Assembly (NCBI RefSeq): GCF_020382885.2
Contig: NC_058497.1
Span: forward strand, 16,298,330 to 16,362,329
Direction: 5' to 3'
Source of the DNA: Scatophagus argus
Lineage: Eukaryota; Chordata; Actinopteri; Scatophagidae
Length of the DNA stretch: 64,000 bases
Under the pieces are notes generated by a model. It worked only from the letters and a program-made list of their open reading frames with translations. It searched no databases and was not told the origin of the DNA. Shown piece after piece: positions 1 to 13,109 of the stretch; the first letter of the stretch is position 1; the number at the start of each line of letters is the position of its first letter. The position numbers were made by a program, and so were the translations under genes.

Positions 1-2104
1 ATTACTTTGTGAGGTTGTCGCTATACCAGAATTTTAAACATGGATACAATACTGGTATAAAAGGTACTCGATGTCTCAGTACGCAAAAGGGGATTATATC
101 CTATTGTTTTAAACATGTAGTATATGTTACTTTTGAAAACCTATTCTTTAGAATTTCTTTTTATATACATCCAGACATATCAACAAGACATAAAAAAGTA
201 GAATAAAAAACAGAATTAAGGAAAAACAACTGTCCTGGTCTTACAAGCAAAACCACAAAGTCCATAAAAGTATGAGTTACATAAACACACTGTTCTCTCA
301 GTCTGTTACTCAGCTTGGTGTAGTACTGTACTGGTAACCGTGTGTACCTAACAGCGGTCGAAAACAGGCCTGTACTGGCCTTTCATACCTACATCTCTTT
401 GTGAACTCTGTGTGTGTGTGTGTGTGTGTTTGTGTGTCCCAGGGGTAGTCACTACCTGCATGTCTGGACTGCTCTCCCATCACCCTGACAAGGCAAAATT
501 AGTTTCCAGTCCTTCCGTCCTGCTTGTTAAGTCACGTCACATTCTCCCTAACAGTCTCTTAAGGTCCAAACGCTCTGGGGAAAAATAATCACTGAGCAAA
601 CCTCTTAAAAATCATCTTTATCTAACCAGTGTGTTTGCTTTGACAAGATTGATATGTCTAATAAGGTGATATTTTATTGATCTGTGCATGTCAGAGCTGC
701 TGAATGATGAACGCTTTAGATTACAACTACCACTTCTAATGAGGTGATAAAGACAAAGTTTTATGTTTGTCTGTGCTTGTGTGTGTGTGAGACCACCATG
801 CAATGATGACTCCCAGAGGAGCTGATGACTGTTTTGGTAAGGCAGTCAAAGAAGGAGAAATCTCACTGAACATTGGCAAGGTGTAAAAGATTAAAGTTAA
901 ATTAAGTCAAATTAAAATATGACATGAAGTTACATGGGCGGCACGGTGGTGTAGTGGTTAGCACTGTCGCCTCATAGCAAGAGGGTTCCAGGTTCGAATC
1001 CCGGTCTGGGCCCTTCTATGTGGAGTTTGCATGTTCTCCCTGTGCCTGCGTGGGTTTTCTCCGGGTACTCCGGCTTCCTCCCACAATACCAAAAACATGC
1101 AAATTAGGTTAATTGGCTACTCTACATTGCCCCTAGGTGTGAGTGTGAGAGTGTGTGGTTGTTTGTCTTTGTGTGTTGGCCCTGCGATTGACTGGCGACC
1201 AGTCCAGGGTGTACCCCGCCTCTCGCCCGTAGTCAGCTGGGATAGGCTCCAGCTCCCCCGCGACCCTGACGGATAAGCGGTATAGAAAATGGATGGATGG
1301 ATGAAGTTACATAACGTAGGTCAGGTAGGTGATTTAGTTAATGTTGCATGCAAATACTGTAGTCAGACATGACTCAAACTGTGTGTCTGTGTGTCTGGCT
1401 TGTGAGTAGTTCAGGCAGTAACGGAAAGTTACTCAACAAAATTCAGTGGTTTAAATTGCTTCGGGGCCCACGACCAACAGGTTCTTCTTGGTCTCCTACT
1501 AGCCCCTTGTCACTTTCCCTTTATGTGTCCTGGAGTTGACCCCTGGTTTGGTGTGTGGTTTATTTGATTAAACATGAATGAATGCTGGGATATGGAATAT
1601 GTAATAATATTGTTAAATTAAGGTAGTAAAGCATTACTCACCTTAAAGAGAAACTGATAAACTGACTCGGGTGATGTCACTCAATATCTCTGGTTCTGTT
1701 GCATCAGTTTTGATACTTAACAAAAACTGGTTATGAGTCTAACAGTGTTGCAGAAGTCAGAGCACTGCTTCAAACCTCATATTACATCAGTTTATGTTGT
1801 CCTTCCATAATTCATATTCCCAAACAGGGTTACATATTACCACAAATCAGTTGCCATACTGTGAATGTGGAGCCTTTGGGAGACCAGACTTGGGAATCCT
1901 TCTATATAAGCATTTAGCTTTATGTAAATATTGAATGTGTATGTGTTCATTAAATGTTTATCTCGGGCTCTTCCTTGTAAACATATGTGTGTAGGTTTTT
2001 TATTTTTGCTGGTCAGCGGCACTCAAGCTGTGACTCTCAGCTTTTGTCACGAACAAAGAAGAGCATAAAAGTCTGTTCTGTACATCTAATCTATCTGTAC
2101 TTAC
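1..2104. other. calpain intron 3 / downstream, no exon recognised
   Basis: This stretch follows the third coding exon of the minus-strand calpain gene. I searched the minus strand for the next calpain exon (the block with the tryptophan-rich segment before the catalytic histidine) and did not find it, so exon 4 is probably off the left edge. The interval holds a short (TG)n near 410-436 and a complete tRNA-headed SINE-like element (listed separately). Nothing else is recognisable. Confidence 0.5.
936..1300 (+). mobile_element. tRNA-headed SINE-like retroposon with 12-bp target-site duplication
   Basis: The element begins GGGCGGCACGGTGG and has an RNA polymerase III promoter: an A-box-like GTGGTGTAGTGGTTAGCAC and a perfect B box GGTTCGAATCC at 991-1001. 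The body runs through the conserved stretch found in many fish genomes (GGATAGGCTCCAGC and so on) and ends in ATGG/GGAT repeats. The 12-mer ATGAAGTTACAT occurs directly before it (924-935) and directly after it (1301-1312), which is the footprint of target-primed retroposition. It lies inside the calpain gene, antisense to it. A second, tail-only copy is at 55.68-55.80 kb in the opposite orientation. Confidence 0.8.
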
Positions 2105-4094
2105 CCTAAAATAGAAGATCCCAGCATAAGACTCGGACAGGCTTTGATTGGGGGGCACCACCTTCACAAAGAGCGTAGGGTGCAGGGTGAGACAGGACAG
2201 GGATGCCAGCAGCCAGCAGTTACCTGATAAAGAAAAGAAAAATGCGTAAAGGTGACATGGATACACAGCACTTACATTTTTGAAGACTGTTAGTACTTCA
2301 GAATTAATTATTTGTTTTTTACATATCAGGTTATTTAAGAGCCCAGAAGGCACCGGTTTCCCATGAAGTGTGATTCATGTCTTTGTCAGTCTCTCTTTAC
2401 TTCACTCTTTCACACACATGCACACACACGCACACACAAACACGTAATAACCCACATTCCTCTCCAAAAGCAAACATCTGTTCCATGTTTTCTCTCTGGA
2501 GATGTTGCAGAAATTGTTGGTATCTGCGTAAATCATGAAAAACACATCCTGGGGTACAGCTGACAGGGAAGAAGAGGAGGAGAAAGGGGGAGGTTGGATT
2601 TGCACCTCTGCAAACAAATCATCAGTCTAAAATCTCAGAGGAGGATGGAGAGCTTGCATGCATTCTTATATTGACCACAAATAGGAAACAGACTAAACAA
2701 ACGGATTCCCAGCAGAATTTGGGGTTTGGGGAACACAGTGTCACTCCTCTTTCCCCCACAAGTCCTGGAGTCATTATATTTTACTGCATTTAAGAAATAA
2801 GAACAAGTAGGTTTTGGTTATGAGACAGTAGGACAACACCCATTCAAGACAACTCAGCACGACGTATTCCAGCATCTTTGGGGGGGAGGTAGAAGAGCAG
2901 CGGGCAGGAGAAACAGATTTTAATGTGAGTGAACGTTAAAAATGTTTTCCTGATGCACTCACCGAGCTGGCCCTGACAGATGTCAGTGGTTCCAGTGGTG
3001 CCCTCCACAAACACAGCATTCACACCGATTTCCTTCAGAGATGGAGCAAGAGGGGGACAATATGAACACAACATGCCATAAAATCACAAGCTGGTTTTAT
3101 GGGCGTGACCAGTGTTTCCACATCATGATTGTGTGTGATAAGATAAACAAACAAACAAACAAAAAAAGTTTTCACAGGAGGTTAATCTGTTCAAATAATT
3201 GTTGGAATCCTTTTTCAAGCAAAAACGGTAAAATATCACAGGTCTCAGTTTCTTGAATATGAAGATTTACTGTTTTTCTGGGTCATCCACTGCATTAAAC
3301 TTAATATGTTTGGGTTTTCGACTGTCAATCTGATCACAGATAAAATCTGATCTGGATTTGTTTTTATTTTTATTGTATTTTATTGTATTTATCTGACATT
3401 TTATTGACCAAACAAGAAAGATGTTAGCTGATGAATCAATAATAACAGAATTAGCCATGCCTGCGTGTTTCAACTCTTTTTTATTCTCTTTATGTGGTTT
3501 GCATGTTCTGTCAGTGTACTGTTTCTAATTGTTTATATAATGCCCCTTCAGTATTATTTAAGGTTTTCTTGAGTTACTTCTTCTCTTGTGGAGACCGCTG
3601 CAGGTAATAAGTTCCTTAAGCCTGAGGCACGCCTGGCTGAATCACAGCTTAAAGACTTTGTGAAGAATCAGTACAAGAAGACACATGCACACACATTCTC
3701 TTTTATATTAAACAAAATGACGCTTTGGTTTTCCTGCAGAATTAAAATGTTAGGCTGCACATTCTCATATCAATGTTTTTTTGCTGTATCGTGCCAAGTG
3801 AAGACCCACACCACTGATAACACCCGACAACATCTGGATAACAACTGCCACTGCACACAAATGACAGCGGTGAAAACGGGCAAACTGGTCTACCTTGGGT
3901 CGCTGCCACTTAATCGCCTTTTTTGGATCCGGATCTTCCGGCATACCGATGGAGTTCTGCTCAGCTGGAAAGGCTGGGTCAGCAAACAGCTCTCCGGACA
4001 TCAGACATTCCTCCAGGAGAGTCTTGAAGTCCTGACCTCTAAACTTGATCGGATTCTCGATGGAGCCCAGATGTGCCTCCTTGTCAGTCGCCAT
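2105..4094 (-). CDS. calpain (calcium-dependent cysteine protease), first three coding exons, 3' part off the window
   Basis: Intracellular calcium-activated cysteine protease; only the N-terminal anchor and the start of protease core domain PC1 are present. Coding exons run 3894-4094 (ATG at 4092-4094), 2963-3032 and 2105-2223. All junctions are GT-AG and in frame. The exon sizes of 70 and 119 nt are those I recall for vertebrate classical calpains. Exon 1 encodes the family signature ENPIKFRGQDF and LFADPAFPAE before IKWQRPK. Exon 2 encodes TTDICQGQLG. Exon 3 encodes NCWLLASLSCLTL, where the C (codon 2216-2218) is the catalytic cysteine; N instead of D before it is normal in several calpains. 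VVPPNQS and YAGIFYF follow. The catalytic His and Asn, the C2-like domain and any EF-hands would be off the left end. Linkage to znf296/clasrp suggests capn12, but a capn1/2/8/9-type identity cannot be excluded from about 130 residues. Confidence 0.9.
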
Positions 4095-7000
4095 CCTGTC
4101 ATTGAATCAACAGTAAGAATAATCAGAAAATGAGAGCAGTCGGTGTTTAAATACAGTTTAAAGCTCACACCCACCTCAACAAGTGAGGGCTCACTTTGGA
4201 GCGCCTCCCCGGCTCTGCCGAACCAGGAAAGGTATGCAGAGCGCCGGGGGCCGTGGAGAGCTGGAGTCGGAGTAATGACACGGTGCAGGCAGCCTCTTTC
4301 ATCTCACCCAAATTTATCGTCGAATCACCCTTGCATCGGTGGTCAGGAAGAAGCAACAAGCTGCTGTTAGACTGCAAGACACGCATAATAACAACTGGGC
4401 AGCTGTGCAGGCTGCCCCCGCCAGCACCTGTACTAAAAAAAAAACAACCCAAAACCAAATAATCTCCAAAATGTATTAACTTCTGGCATCTTTACTTATT
4501 CAGTTTGCTGTCCAGGGAAATTATTAGAAATGTAAAAATGCATAGCAAGGCGTCACATTTTCATTTCGGTGCACAGAGGTCCGAATTTTAAGAAGCCCCA
4601 GAAAAAAAGTTTAGGCTTCCAAGTTAAATAATAACTAAGGTTGGAAGATTGGTGTGTGTGTGTTCGTGTGCGCGTGTGTGCGTGTGTAACTGAAGAGAGA
4701 CAGAAAGTCATCCACTGCGGAAGCTTACAGATTAATTTGTTGAGCATATACACAAATCTTATCCTGTTGTGTTGAATAGGAGGATGGTCACAGACCTGTT
4801 AGTTTCCTCGAACGGGCGCTAGATGTCAGTCTACTCCACATAAAGGCACCAGACCACCGATCACCACAGCAAAATGTATAGGTTACGGTGTGTATCCGGG
4901 TAGTTACTTTTAATCTGTAAATTGTGGCCGCGATGATGATGATGGATGAGTTGGTGAGAGGAAAGACGTTTTACAAATGAACACCAGGTCTGTTCAACTG
5001 ACAGTAAAGAAAATCTCCCCCACAAGATGTATTAGTATCATTGGTCATCTATAAAAGAAGTCTGGTGGTCTGGTCCTTGGGTCTGCAACAGACACAAACT
5101 TTAAATTGTCTGACGTTACAGCTAATCTAAAATTATAAATCTATTCCGCTTTTAGAGAATCAGGTTTGATATAGGCCTACTCACTAAAATCTTAATTAGT
5201 TCATTAGTCTCCACCCACCATTTTTAAATGAAAGTTTTTAGACTTGATAAAAATGTTGGTGTATTTGTCCAGAGAACTCTGCTTTCAGCACCTCAATGTG
5301 TGTTTCTGTTTCCAATTGACATCCTCCTAAAAACAGATGCCAGGATTGAACATCATTCTAATCATTCACAGTTAAAGACAGTGTTAATAAGATGTGTATT
5401 ATAATGTTTCTCGTAATGTATGGGCTTTCTATGAACAAAAAATAATTGTGATTTTCATGGCCGTTAGTGTATTGATAATGCTACAATGAACAAAGCCTGA
5501 AAATCAGTCAAGATGTTGTTTGCCAGACTGACATACTGACATAAATATAAATGTCAGGAAATTGTCTTTTAAGAAGCTCCGACCCCCTGTGATGGGGAAC
5601 AGTATGCCTCATAGATCAGTTAAAGGCCATGAGTGAGAACAAACTTTTGGCTGTGTGACTTATTAGAAAGTGAGACTCAGTGGGCAGAGATAATTTACAA
5701 CCTGACAGTGCAAAACCAGTTCTATAAAACATTTGTAAATGATTAGTAAATGCCTTAATTACAATTTCAAAGACCTTTATTATAAAGTGCTCTCCTGATT
5801 TTTAAAATCTTCCCTCCCTTGAATATAAATTAAAATGAATTTAAAAAAAAATAGCAGAAAGCTATTGAAGGATCACAGGTTCCAAGCAGATTGTGAACAT
5901 TTGGATCCTTATTTCTTAATTAATTGCCAAGAAGCATTTGAACACATCACATGCACATACATGAATTGCCATACAGTTAACAAGTAGGACTTGGCCACCT
6001 GAGCCCAGTATTTCAAAACCTTAAGTCTAGCTCAGAATTATCTGGACAGGATTAAATCTCAAAATTGGGTATTTCAAAAGCAGAAGATGTGATACTGATC
6101 CTACTAAATGGAATATTTCAAAACTCTAAGGTGGAGATTAAAATAATTTTGATGCTTACAATCAGGATGATCCTGATCCCACTGGATGGGTGGATCCGGC
6201 GTGGAGTCAAGGTGGATGTAGAGACATGTAGGATATTTAATTACTCTTTTATTCGGTGCTTGTGTATTAACGGTATACAGACCACGCCAAAACAACGTCC
6301 ATTCATAGTTAAACAATGAACCATTGAAGGCAGCAGTGCAAATATTCCTCTCGAGCCACAATCGCAGTTGCAGGACGACCCACCTCTGCACTCCCAATTT
6401 GTCTCCAGGCCCGGTACTCACATTTTCTCACACGCTGAGGCAATGATTTGCAAAACCAGGTTGTTTAAACTTAAAATGCTCACAAAAAGTAAAAAAAAAA
6501 ACTGGTGATAAAATTCTAAAAAAGTAAAATCACACATCATTCTGCTTCTATCCAAAGAATGTAAGATAAATATCTGTCACACAACAGTGGATGAAAAAAA
6601 TAGTCAGCTCTCTAGGAGTTACTGTGAAAAGTAATTCTTGGATGTTTTGACCTCAATTCCCTTTTCCCCAATAATGACCAATACTGGGTGTTGTTGGGAT
6701 TTGACAACCTGGGAAAGAGAATCGATGATCAAGTATCTTTCTCCAGATGATGCGGCACCTTTAAGCCAGTTTTAAGCCAATAAAACTGAACTTAAAGAAG
6801 CAAGTTTAAAAACCTATACATTTCAAAAGCTGTATGGAATTTAAAAAATCCGTATGCTGTATAACTAATTTGATCCCATTTGTTCAAAATTTGTAGGACA
6901 AGTAGCAAACATTCTAAAAAAGTTCTATTGGCATAAATGAACTGAGCGACAGAATCAAGGAAAGAAGAAATATTTTTTAATCAACCTATCTGCGATGCCA

Positions 7001-7932
7001 TATTCCAGTGAAGAAACATTTCACCCTGTCGAATCTGTGTCATACAAACCTGTCTTTCTAATGTAGTTTCCCTCTTTATATCTGAGCACACTTTCAATTA
7101 TCTACCAATCTAAAATCATCCAACGTAATTGGCAGATTTTCTAAACTTGTTCCCAGAAAAGAGATAGTCAGGGCTTTAATGTGAGACTAAATGTCTTGAG
7201 AGGGACGTCTTTTGTAGAATGGCGTGATAGATTATTCATAAGGACTTGTTGGTTTGCTGCGATACCTTTATCAAGCAAACAGTTTTTGGAAGGAGGTGGT
7301 GATTTGGCCTCCTATGTGGACCACTTGTGAACCCTGGTCGGAACTCAAACAATCTGAAGTGGACATCCAATTACCGTCCCGCTCCTCTTCTCTTCTCTTT
7401 CTGCCCTCTCAATGTCATGTCATTAAATTTAGGTGGACATTCAATCTTGTCATTCAATCATTAGGTGGACATTCATTCATCCAATACACCGTTGTGTTGC
7501 AGTACTCACACCAGGCCTCTTCAGGCGTCTCCAGCCGTCCCTCCATCACACGCCTGATTACACTGAAAACGTGAGGCTGACCGAGACTAAACAAACAAGA
7601 AGAATAGTGACACAGATCCACCTAATGGTCACCTTTTAACTCCATTCATGGGTTCTCCATTATGTCCGTATGGTCTTTGAGGACAGGATTATAGGAAGCC
7701 TCAGTGACAAAGGTCAGAGGGCCGAGCGGACACTCCCACACCTCCACGACCTGCTCTGATCCCACGACCCCGGCATCAGCAGCCCCTGGGCCCCTCTCAC
7801 TCTCCCTGCTGGTTAACCGGCTTTGTCCCAGACCGTTTTCTGCCACATCACTCATGCAGACATCACGCCGAACAGGGTCAGGAGATGTAGAGGGGAGGGG
7901 AGTAATGCTGAGGAGAAATTAGCAGAATATAG

Positions 7933-7933
<1 letters not shown>

Positions 7934-7986
<53 letters not shown>
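7934..7986. repeat. (TA)n microsatellite, about 26 units
   Basis: An uninterrupted run of alternating T and A in the spacer between calpain and znf296. It makes a spurious poly-Tyr/Ile open frame. No function is implied. Confidence 0.95.
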
Positions 7987-7991
<5 letters not shown>

Positions 7992-8945
7992 AAAATAGTT
8001 ACTACTTTTACTCTTCCTTGTGAAGAACTATACTATATATCACTTTTTTTTTTTTTAATTTGTTTTTATTGGTTTTTAACTAACTAAAAAAAGAAAAGAC
8101 AACTAGACAAAGTACGTGCAACATAAGTTAAATAAGTGAGGTGACAGTGGGCTTTTGTTGCATGTGGACTCTGGTCAAGGCAGTTGGAAGGTGCAGCTCA
8201 CCTGCCCTCAGGCCTGCAGCCTGCTAACACATGAAAACATTTTCACCTGCCACAGGACTGAACTCTGCCTCCTAACCTCACTATGCGTGCGATCCAGGCA
8301 ACACCTCTGACCCCAGCACTGCGTGTGTATGTGTGTGTGTTTTCTGACAATTCTGACAAGGCAGATGTTTGACTACGACTTCTCTTCGCTGAACTTTCGG
8401 TTGTGATGTGGTTGCTCTGTACACTCACCAGTTAACAGGATGTGATGAGGAATCACCTTTTGCCAGTATTCAGGTCAAAAATCTATTTCATTTGCCCAGA
8501 TCGGACACCAAAAAAATGGTGTAAATGACTAAAATAAATGTTACAGAGAGGGTGAGCACATCATTTAGGTTGTCAAGAGGACACCTTGTTCCCATTTAAT
8601 CAGATCCATAACAGCTCCACATGAGTCAGCAGGATGTTTTGGTTATCCCACCAGCTCTTCTGTCAACTGCTTTCAGCCACCCTGTCTCAGAATGCACGTT
8701 GATGCTTCAGTGATCCACCACACAATCTGCCACAGTGACTTTTAATTATTTGTATGAAGAAAATGAAAGTGCAAGACAAGAAGGTTTAATGATGAAATCA
8801 AGTTCTTTGAAGAACTGAAAATGGAGCCACGGTCCATTCTGACCAATCATGCAAAACAACACAGGAGAGTACAACAAAGTAATAGTTGTACTACTCACAA
8901 AAATAGGTAGAAAAATGGATGGACTAAATAATAAGTCATAAAATA

Positions 8946-9360
8946 TAAAACCATTTTTTGTCATGGAGAGTGGCTGACGAGTTCAGGAGTCTCACATCCC
9001 GGGGAAAGAAGCTGCTCGATAGTCTGGTGGTATAGCAGTGGATACTTCTGTATCGCCTGTCAGATGGCAGCAGGCCCATCAGGCTGTATGGGCAGGAGTA
9101 GGTGTTGTCTTTTAGCATCTGAACTCACTGATATCACTGATGTTTGGGCAATGGATACCAATGATGTTCTGGGTGGTTTTAATCTCCTACTGCAGAGTCC
9201 CCCTGTCCTGGGTCATGCACACCCAAGGCCAAGTTGTAATGTTTTCTGTCAGGATGTTTTCTATTGCACTTCTGAAAAAGTTTCCTTTAGAACAACAATT
9301 GTTTCTCAGCTTTCTTTACCAGTGCAGATGTGTCCAAGACAGGTTCTCTGTGATGTTTAG
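8946..9360 (-). mobile_element. degraded non-LTR retrotransposon (LINE) 3' fragment
   Basis: On the minus strand, 8946-9118 translates to a stretch containing TTRLSSSFFPRDVRLLNS, which resembles the C-terminal end of fish L2/Rex1-like reverse-transcriptase polyproteins (SFFPRAVRLLN type). The same region on the plus strand reads GAGTTCAGGAGTCTCACA, a familiar teleost interspersed repeat. The rest, to about 9360, looks like its rearranged or untranslated part. The low-complexity ATTGTACTGTTGTAC-like tract at 9390-9540 may be related. Frame decay shows an old dead copy; the exact family cannot be set without a repeat library. Confidence 0.55.
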
Positions 9361-12300
9361 TAATCATATCAGGACATATCATAATGTAATGTTGCATCAT
9401 CTTGTATTGTACTGTTGTACTATTGTACATTGTATTTTACTCTGCCTTGTATTGCATTGCATCTAATGTATCATTATAACACATATTGTATAATATCATA
9501 TAACATAACATATCATATCACGTTTTTCACCAAATACCCACAGTATTAATAATCTGTATGGTATTTCAGATATCACTACAGGTGTTTGTATGCATTGTAA
9601 TATTAAAGCTAAAGTGGGCGAAATGTCCAGTGTGAAAAAAATATAGCATTGCGTTTTGCTGAGTAGTCTAACATCAAAATATTGATATCACATGGGTATA
9701 TCTTCCAATTCTACTCGCAAGATTTGGTGTTATTACAGCTGAAAATATCAAGGTGATGAGGTGATGACATCTTTTGTAATCTTTTGTTTCAGTTATAGTA
9801 GCTAAAATTCCTGAAAATATGATTTATTTGGTTAAAATTTAGTGAAACGGTTGGGTAAATAAGGGTGCAGTCTTTGTTTATTTGTGACACTACTGCAGAT
9901 TTCATAGAGGTACTTTGAATCTGATGTGTTTGTTGAGTGGTGCTGAGTTGGGGTTGGCAGAGTTGTTTGTGTGCATATGGAACGACAACTTCACTTGATC
10001 AAACAGTAGGATGAAAAATGGGCTCGTGGCCTTCACTCAGGGAAGTGCCTTGTTTAAGTTAGTTTTGTAATTTATTTTCACCATCATTATCTAACAATTT
10101 TCTGCCTGTTTGATGTAACACTCCCGCTGAGAAAAAGAGAAATCAGCCAACTTCCCCCCTTTTGTTTTAAAATCAACCCATCTCCAGTCTCATCAGGACT
10201 TCCTCGTACTCAAACCAAACTGAACTGACGCTGCTCCCTCAGCGCTTGTCCTCGGTGATCAGTGACATTATATAACCCTCTATAAGAATGAACCCTCCTT
10301 GTCTTTCCCTCCTCTTATTATCTGAAGGTGTTGAATGGCAAAAACAGAGGCACAGGACTGACGGATGGTTGCCTGAGACGGTGTCCCCTCTCGCCCCGTC
10401 CTCTCACACTCTCACTGTCAGAGGTGAGGAGGGTGGGACGGTGAGGGAGGAGAGGTGAAGCGGGTGTAATTCCAGGGTTCAGGTTTCACTCTGCGGTCAT
10501 TGCGGGAGGAGGGAAGGGCAAGAGAAGGTGGGGATTGTGGGAACTGTGCGAGGATAAAGAGCAGAGAGGGAGTCCTGTGGTTTGTCTGATGACTCCCGAA
10601 TGCATCTTTCTCTTTCTCGTTATCCCCCGTCTCAGTCGTCCCGGCTGATGATTTAATCCTCACCCTCTGCCTCCTCCTCAGCTATTCTGGGTAGGAAGAG
10701 GACAACAGGACAGGGACTGCAGTGATGATTGGAGGCTTTATACAGTATGCCATGAGAAATGTAATTAAAAACTCTCAGTTAATTGGCTTTTTCCATGATA
10801 AAGCACAATCTTCTCATACATAAGAGAGTGCCTCTCATGGCCACAGGCCTGCCCCATAGGAAAGCAAACACAGTAGCTCATACATTCCCTTTGTTGTGAG
10901 CATTTTCAGAGCTAATCATCTTAAGTTTAATCCGAAATTGTGAGTGCGCCACCACTGCCAGAAAACAGCACTTTATGTCTATAAAGAAACCCATGAGGTT
11001 GAGCTGTCAGATGGCTTAGTACGTATTTAATTTTTAGGTTTAAAAAAGATGCAGGTGAATAATACTGAATACTGGAGTTTTGTAGTTGCTGTTGATGTAG
11101 TCTTTGTCTGCATCTCTGGACTGTGGTTTTCCCCAAGGCTCTGTCTTGGGTCCCCATTTTGTTTTCCTTGTATTACCCTTGAACTCTGTCAAAAACAAAA
11201 AAGAAGAGCTGCAAAGCTGCCCTACAGTACAAGCAAACTCATTTTACTTGATCTTGTAATCATATCTGTGGCATAATGTTGTTCCTATCACTAACTACCA
11301 CTGAAGAGGTCATCATCTCAGTCATTTTTGTGGGAATTTGGGGGTTTTATTCAGCAGGGGGCAGGTAATATTTTTTCTTTCTCTGTGTACCAGGTTGAAT
11401 ATAAGGTCAGGTAAAAGTCTTCATTTTGTGAAATAAAATTTATGGATGACACATTTGAAGATTTAACTGAATATAATGGAAAAAGCATTACTCACTATGG
11501 CCCCGAGGATATGGACAAACAGACTGTTGCATTCAGTGTTCTTTCTTTTCATTCAGTGACATCTAAATAAGTTCAGAAAGCAGAATCACTTAACAGTAAG
11601 GAGGCACTTAAGAGGCTGAAAGCACAACACTTAAACTGTGATCCAGATGCTTCTACTTACCGGTACATCTATATGTCTTCCCACTATAGAGGTAAAGAGT
11701 GTTTAGCTAAAGTTGTTCAAGTGTGTGTAGCATATAAAATCCTCCCCATGGGTTGTGTGTGTGTGTGTGTCTGCCACGAACTCTCTCAACTTCCAGACAC
11801 GACTGATAGATCTCAAAGTCCACATTACTACCGCCCAGGGGCAGTCACTGGTCAGAAATCACGCTCTACCACACATATACCGTCAGCCTCACTCTCCCAT
11901 TGGCAGACATTATAAAATCTTCATGCTGTGATTGGCTGATTTGGGTGCCGACACTGGCCTGTGCGGGGTTCGACAGCAGCTCAGAGAGGTGTGGACCTCA
12001 GGAAGACAAAGGGCACTCTGGGATGTGGAAAAGATATCCTCTTGCTGTAGGGGCTACTGTGCTGTGTTCTGCTGTGTATCACCTTACCTTACATAATTGG
12101 GTCCATACGAGCACCAAATGGCGCTTGCTGTGGCGCCAAACAAACAAGGAGGGACGAGTTTACCAGAGGGAGAGACGGAGGACGTTATTTGTCACCTGTA
12201 CTGTCCTCCCTCCTTGTTTGTTTTTTTTTTTTTCTGTCTCTGTGGAGAGAAACGGACAAACTGACTCATCTGCATCCGAGGGGCTTCTGTCTGTACTTCC

Positions 12301-12424
12301 TCCTTATTTTCTATAACACAATGGTAATTGGTAGGAGTGGGCGTGTGTGCATCTGGTGCAGTAACCCCCCCCACACCCCCACCCCACTCCTCCTCTTCAT
12401 CTACCCAGCCCCCACCCTGTTGAA

Positions 12425-12455
12425 AGCTCATTAAAAGACCTGCTGTTAATGAGCT
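12425..12455. repeat. perfect 10-bp inverted repeat with TTAAT cores
   Basis: AGCTCATTAA at 12425-12434 is mirrored exactly as TTAATGAGCT at 12446-12455 with an 11-base spacer. The ATTA cores resemble paired homeodomain sites. It lies about 0.7 kb beyond the inferred znf296 poly(A) site. Function is unknown. Confidence 0.6.
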
Positions 12456-12623
12456 AGAGGGATCATAGAACATCATTTTCATTGGGGGTGGGGTTAAGGC
12501 CAGAGATGCTGGTGCAGAGGTTTTTAGGCCCTTAAAATGGAGTCAGCAATTATCCCAACCCCTTGACACTCCCAACCCACCCCACTTTGTCTTCTAACAT
12601 GCCCACAAACAATAACCAAATTG

Positions 12624-12668
12624 CCCCCCCCCCCCCCCCCCCCCCCCCCCGCACACACACACACACAC
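12624..12668. repeat. 27-base poly(C) run followed by (CA)n
   Basis: C27 at 12624-12650 continues into GCACACAC repeats. On the other strand this is G27, which can fold into G-quadruplexes and is hard to sequence. The reported length may be inaccurate. Confidence 0.9.
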
Positions 12669-13109
12669 CCCTTAAATTTTATCCTGAGAAACCCTTGTCG
12701 CCTATGTCCCATCAAAGTTCGCTGCACTCATCTCACGACCTGCAGGATGACTGACACAACACAAATACATCCACATACACACATTTAGAACAGGCACTCA
12801 CACGGACACCCTGCTGGAATTAATTTACAGTGTTTCGAGACAAAGCCAGTAACATCACAAGGATGTAAACATGGAGTGAGGGTCCCTAATCCAAACAGTC
12901 ACATTAAAAATTAATAACTCAGCGCTGACTATAGTCCTCAGAGAAACGACCCACACTGGCTAAGACAACATCTTGGTGAGAAAAATATACTTAAAAATAG
13001 TTTCAAAAGCTTTGTTGTGGGTAACCGAGTAAGAACAAAAAAAAAAAAAAAAGCAACAAGCATGGAAAAGCAACCACAGATGTTGGAGGGGGAAAAAAGA
13101 CTCCATACT

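Larger units (their letters stand above)
4095..13109. other. intergenic spacer between calpain 5' end and znf296 3' end
   Basis: About 9 kb without a recognisable gene. It should contain the calpain promoter on its left side (4.1-4.9 kb); I cannot place a start site. Contents I can name are a degraded LINE near 8.95-9.36 kb, (TA)n at 7934-7986, a poly(C)/(CA)n block near 12.63 kb and an AT-rich inverted repeat at 12425-12455. The segment 10730-10920 is AT-rich with repeated TAATTA/GTAATT-like motifs and could be a conserved regulatory block, but this is only an impression. Open frames here have no family resemblance and are best taken as chance. Confidence 0.5.

Noticed and set aside
991..1001. 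Genuine tRNA gene at 936-1010
   Set aside because: It has polymerase III boxes but no foldable acceptor stem, and the sequence continues into a dispersed repeat with target duplications.
11900..12316. 138-residue plus-strand open frame
   Set aside because: No family resemblance, no flanking splice partners, and it ends in simple sequence; taken as chance.
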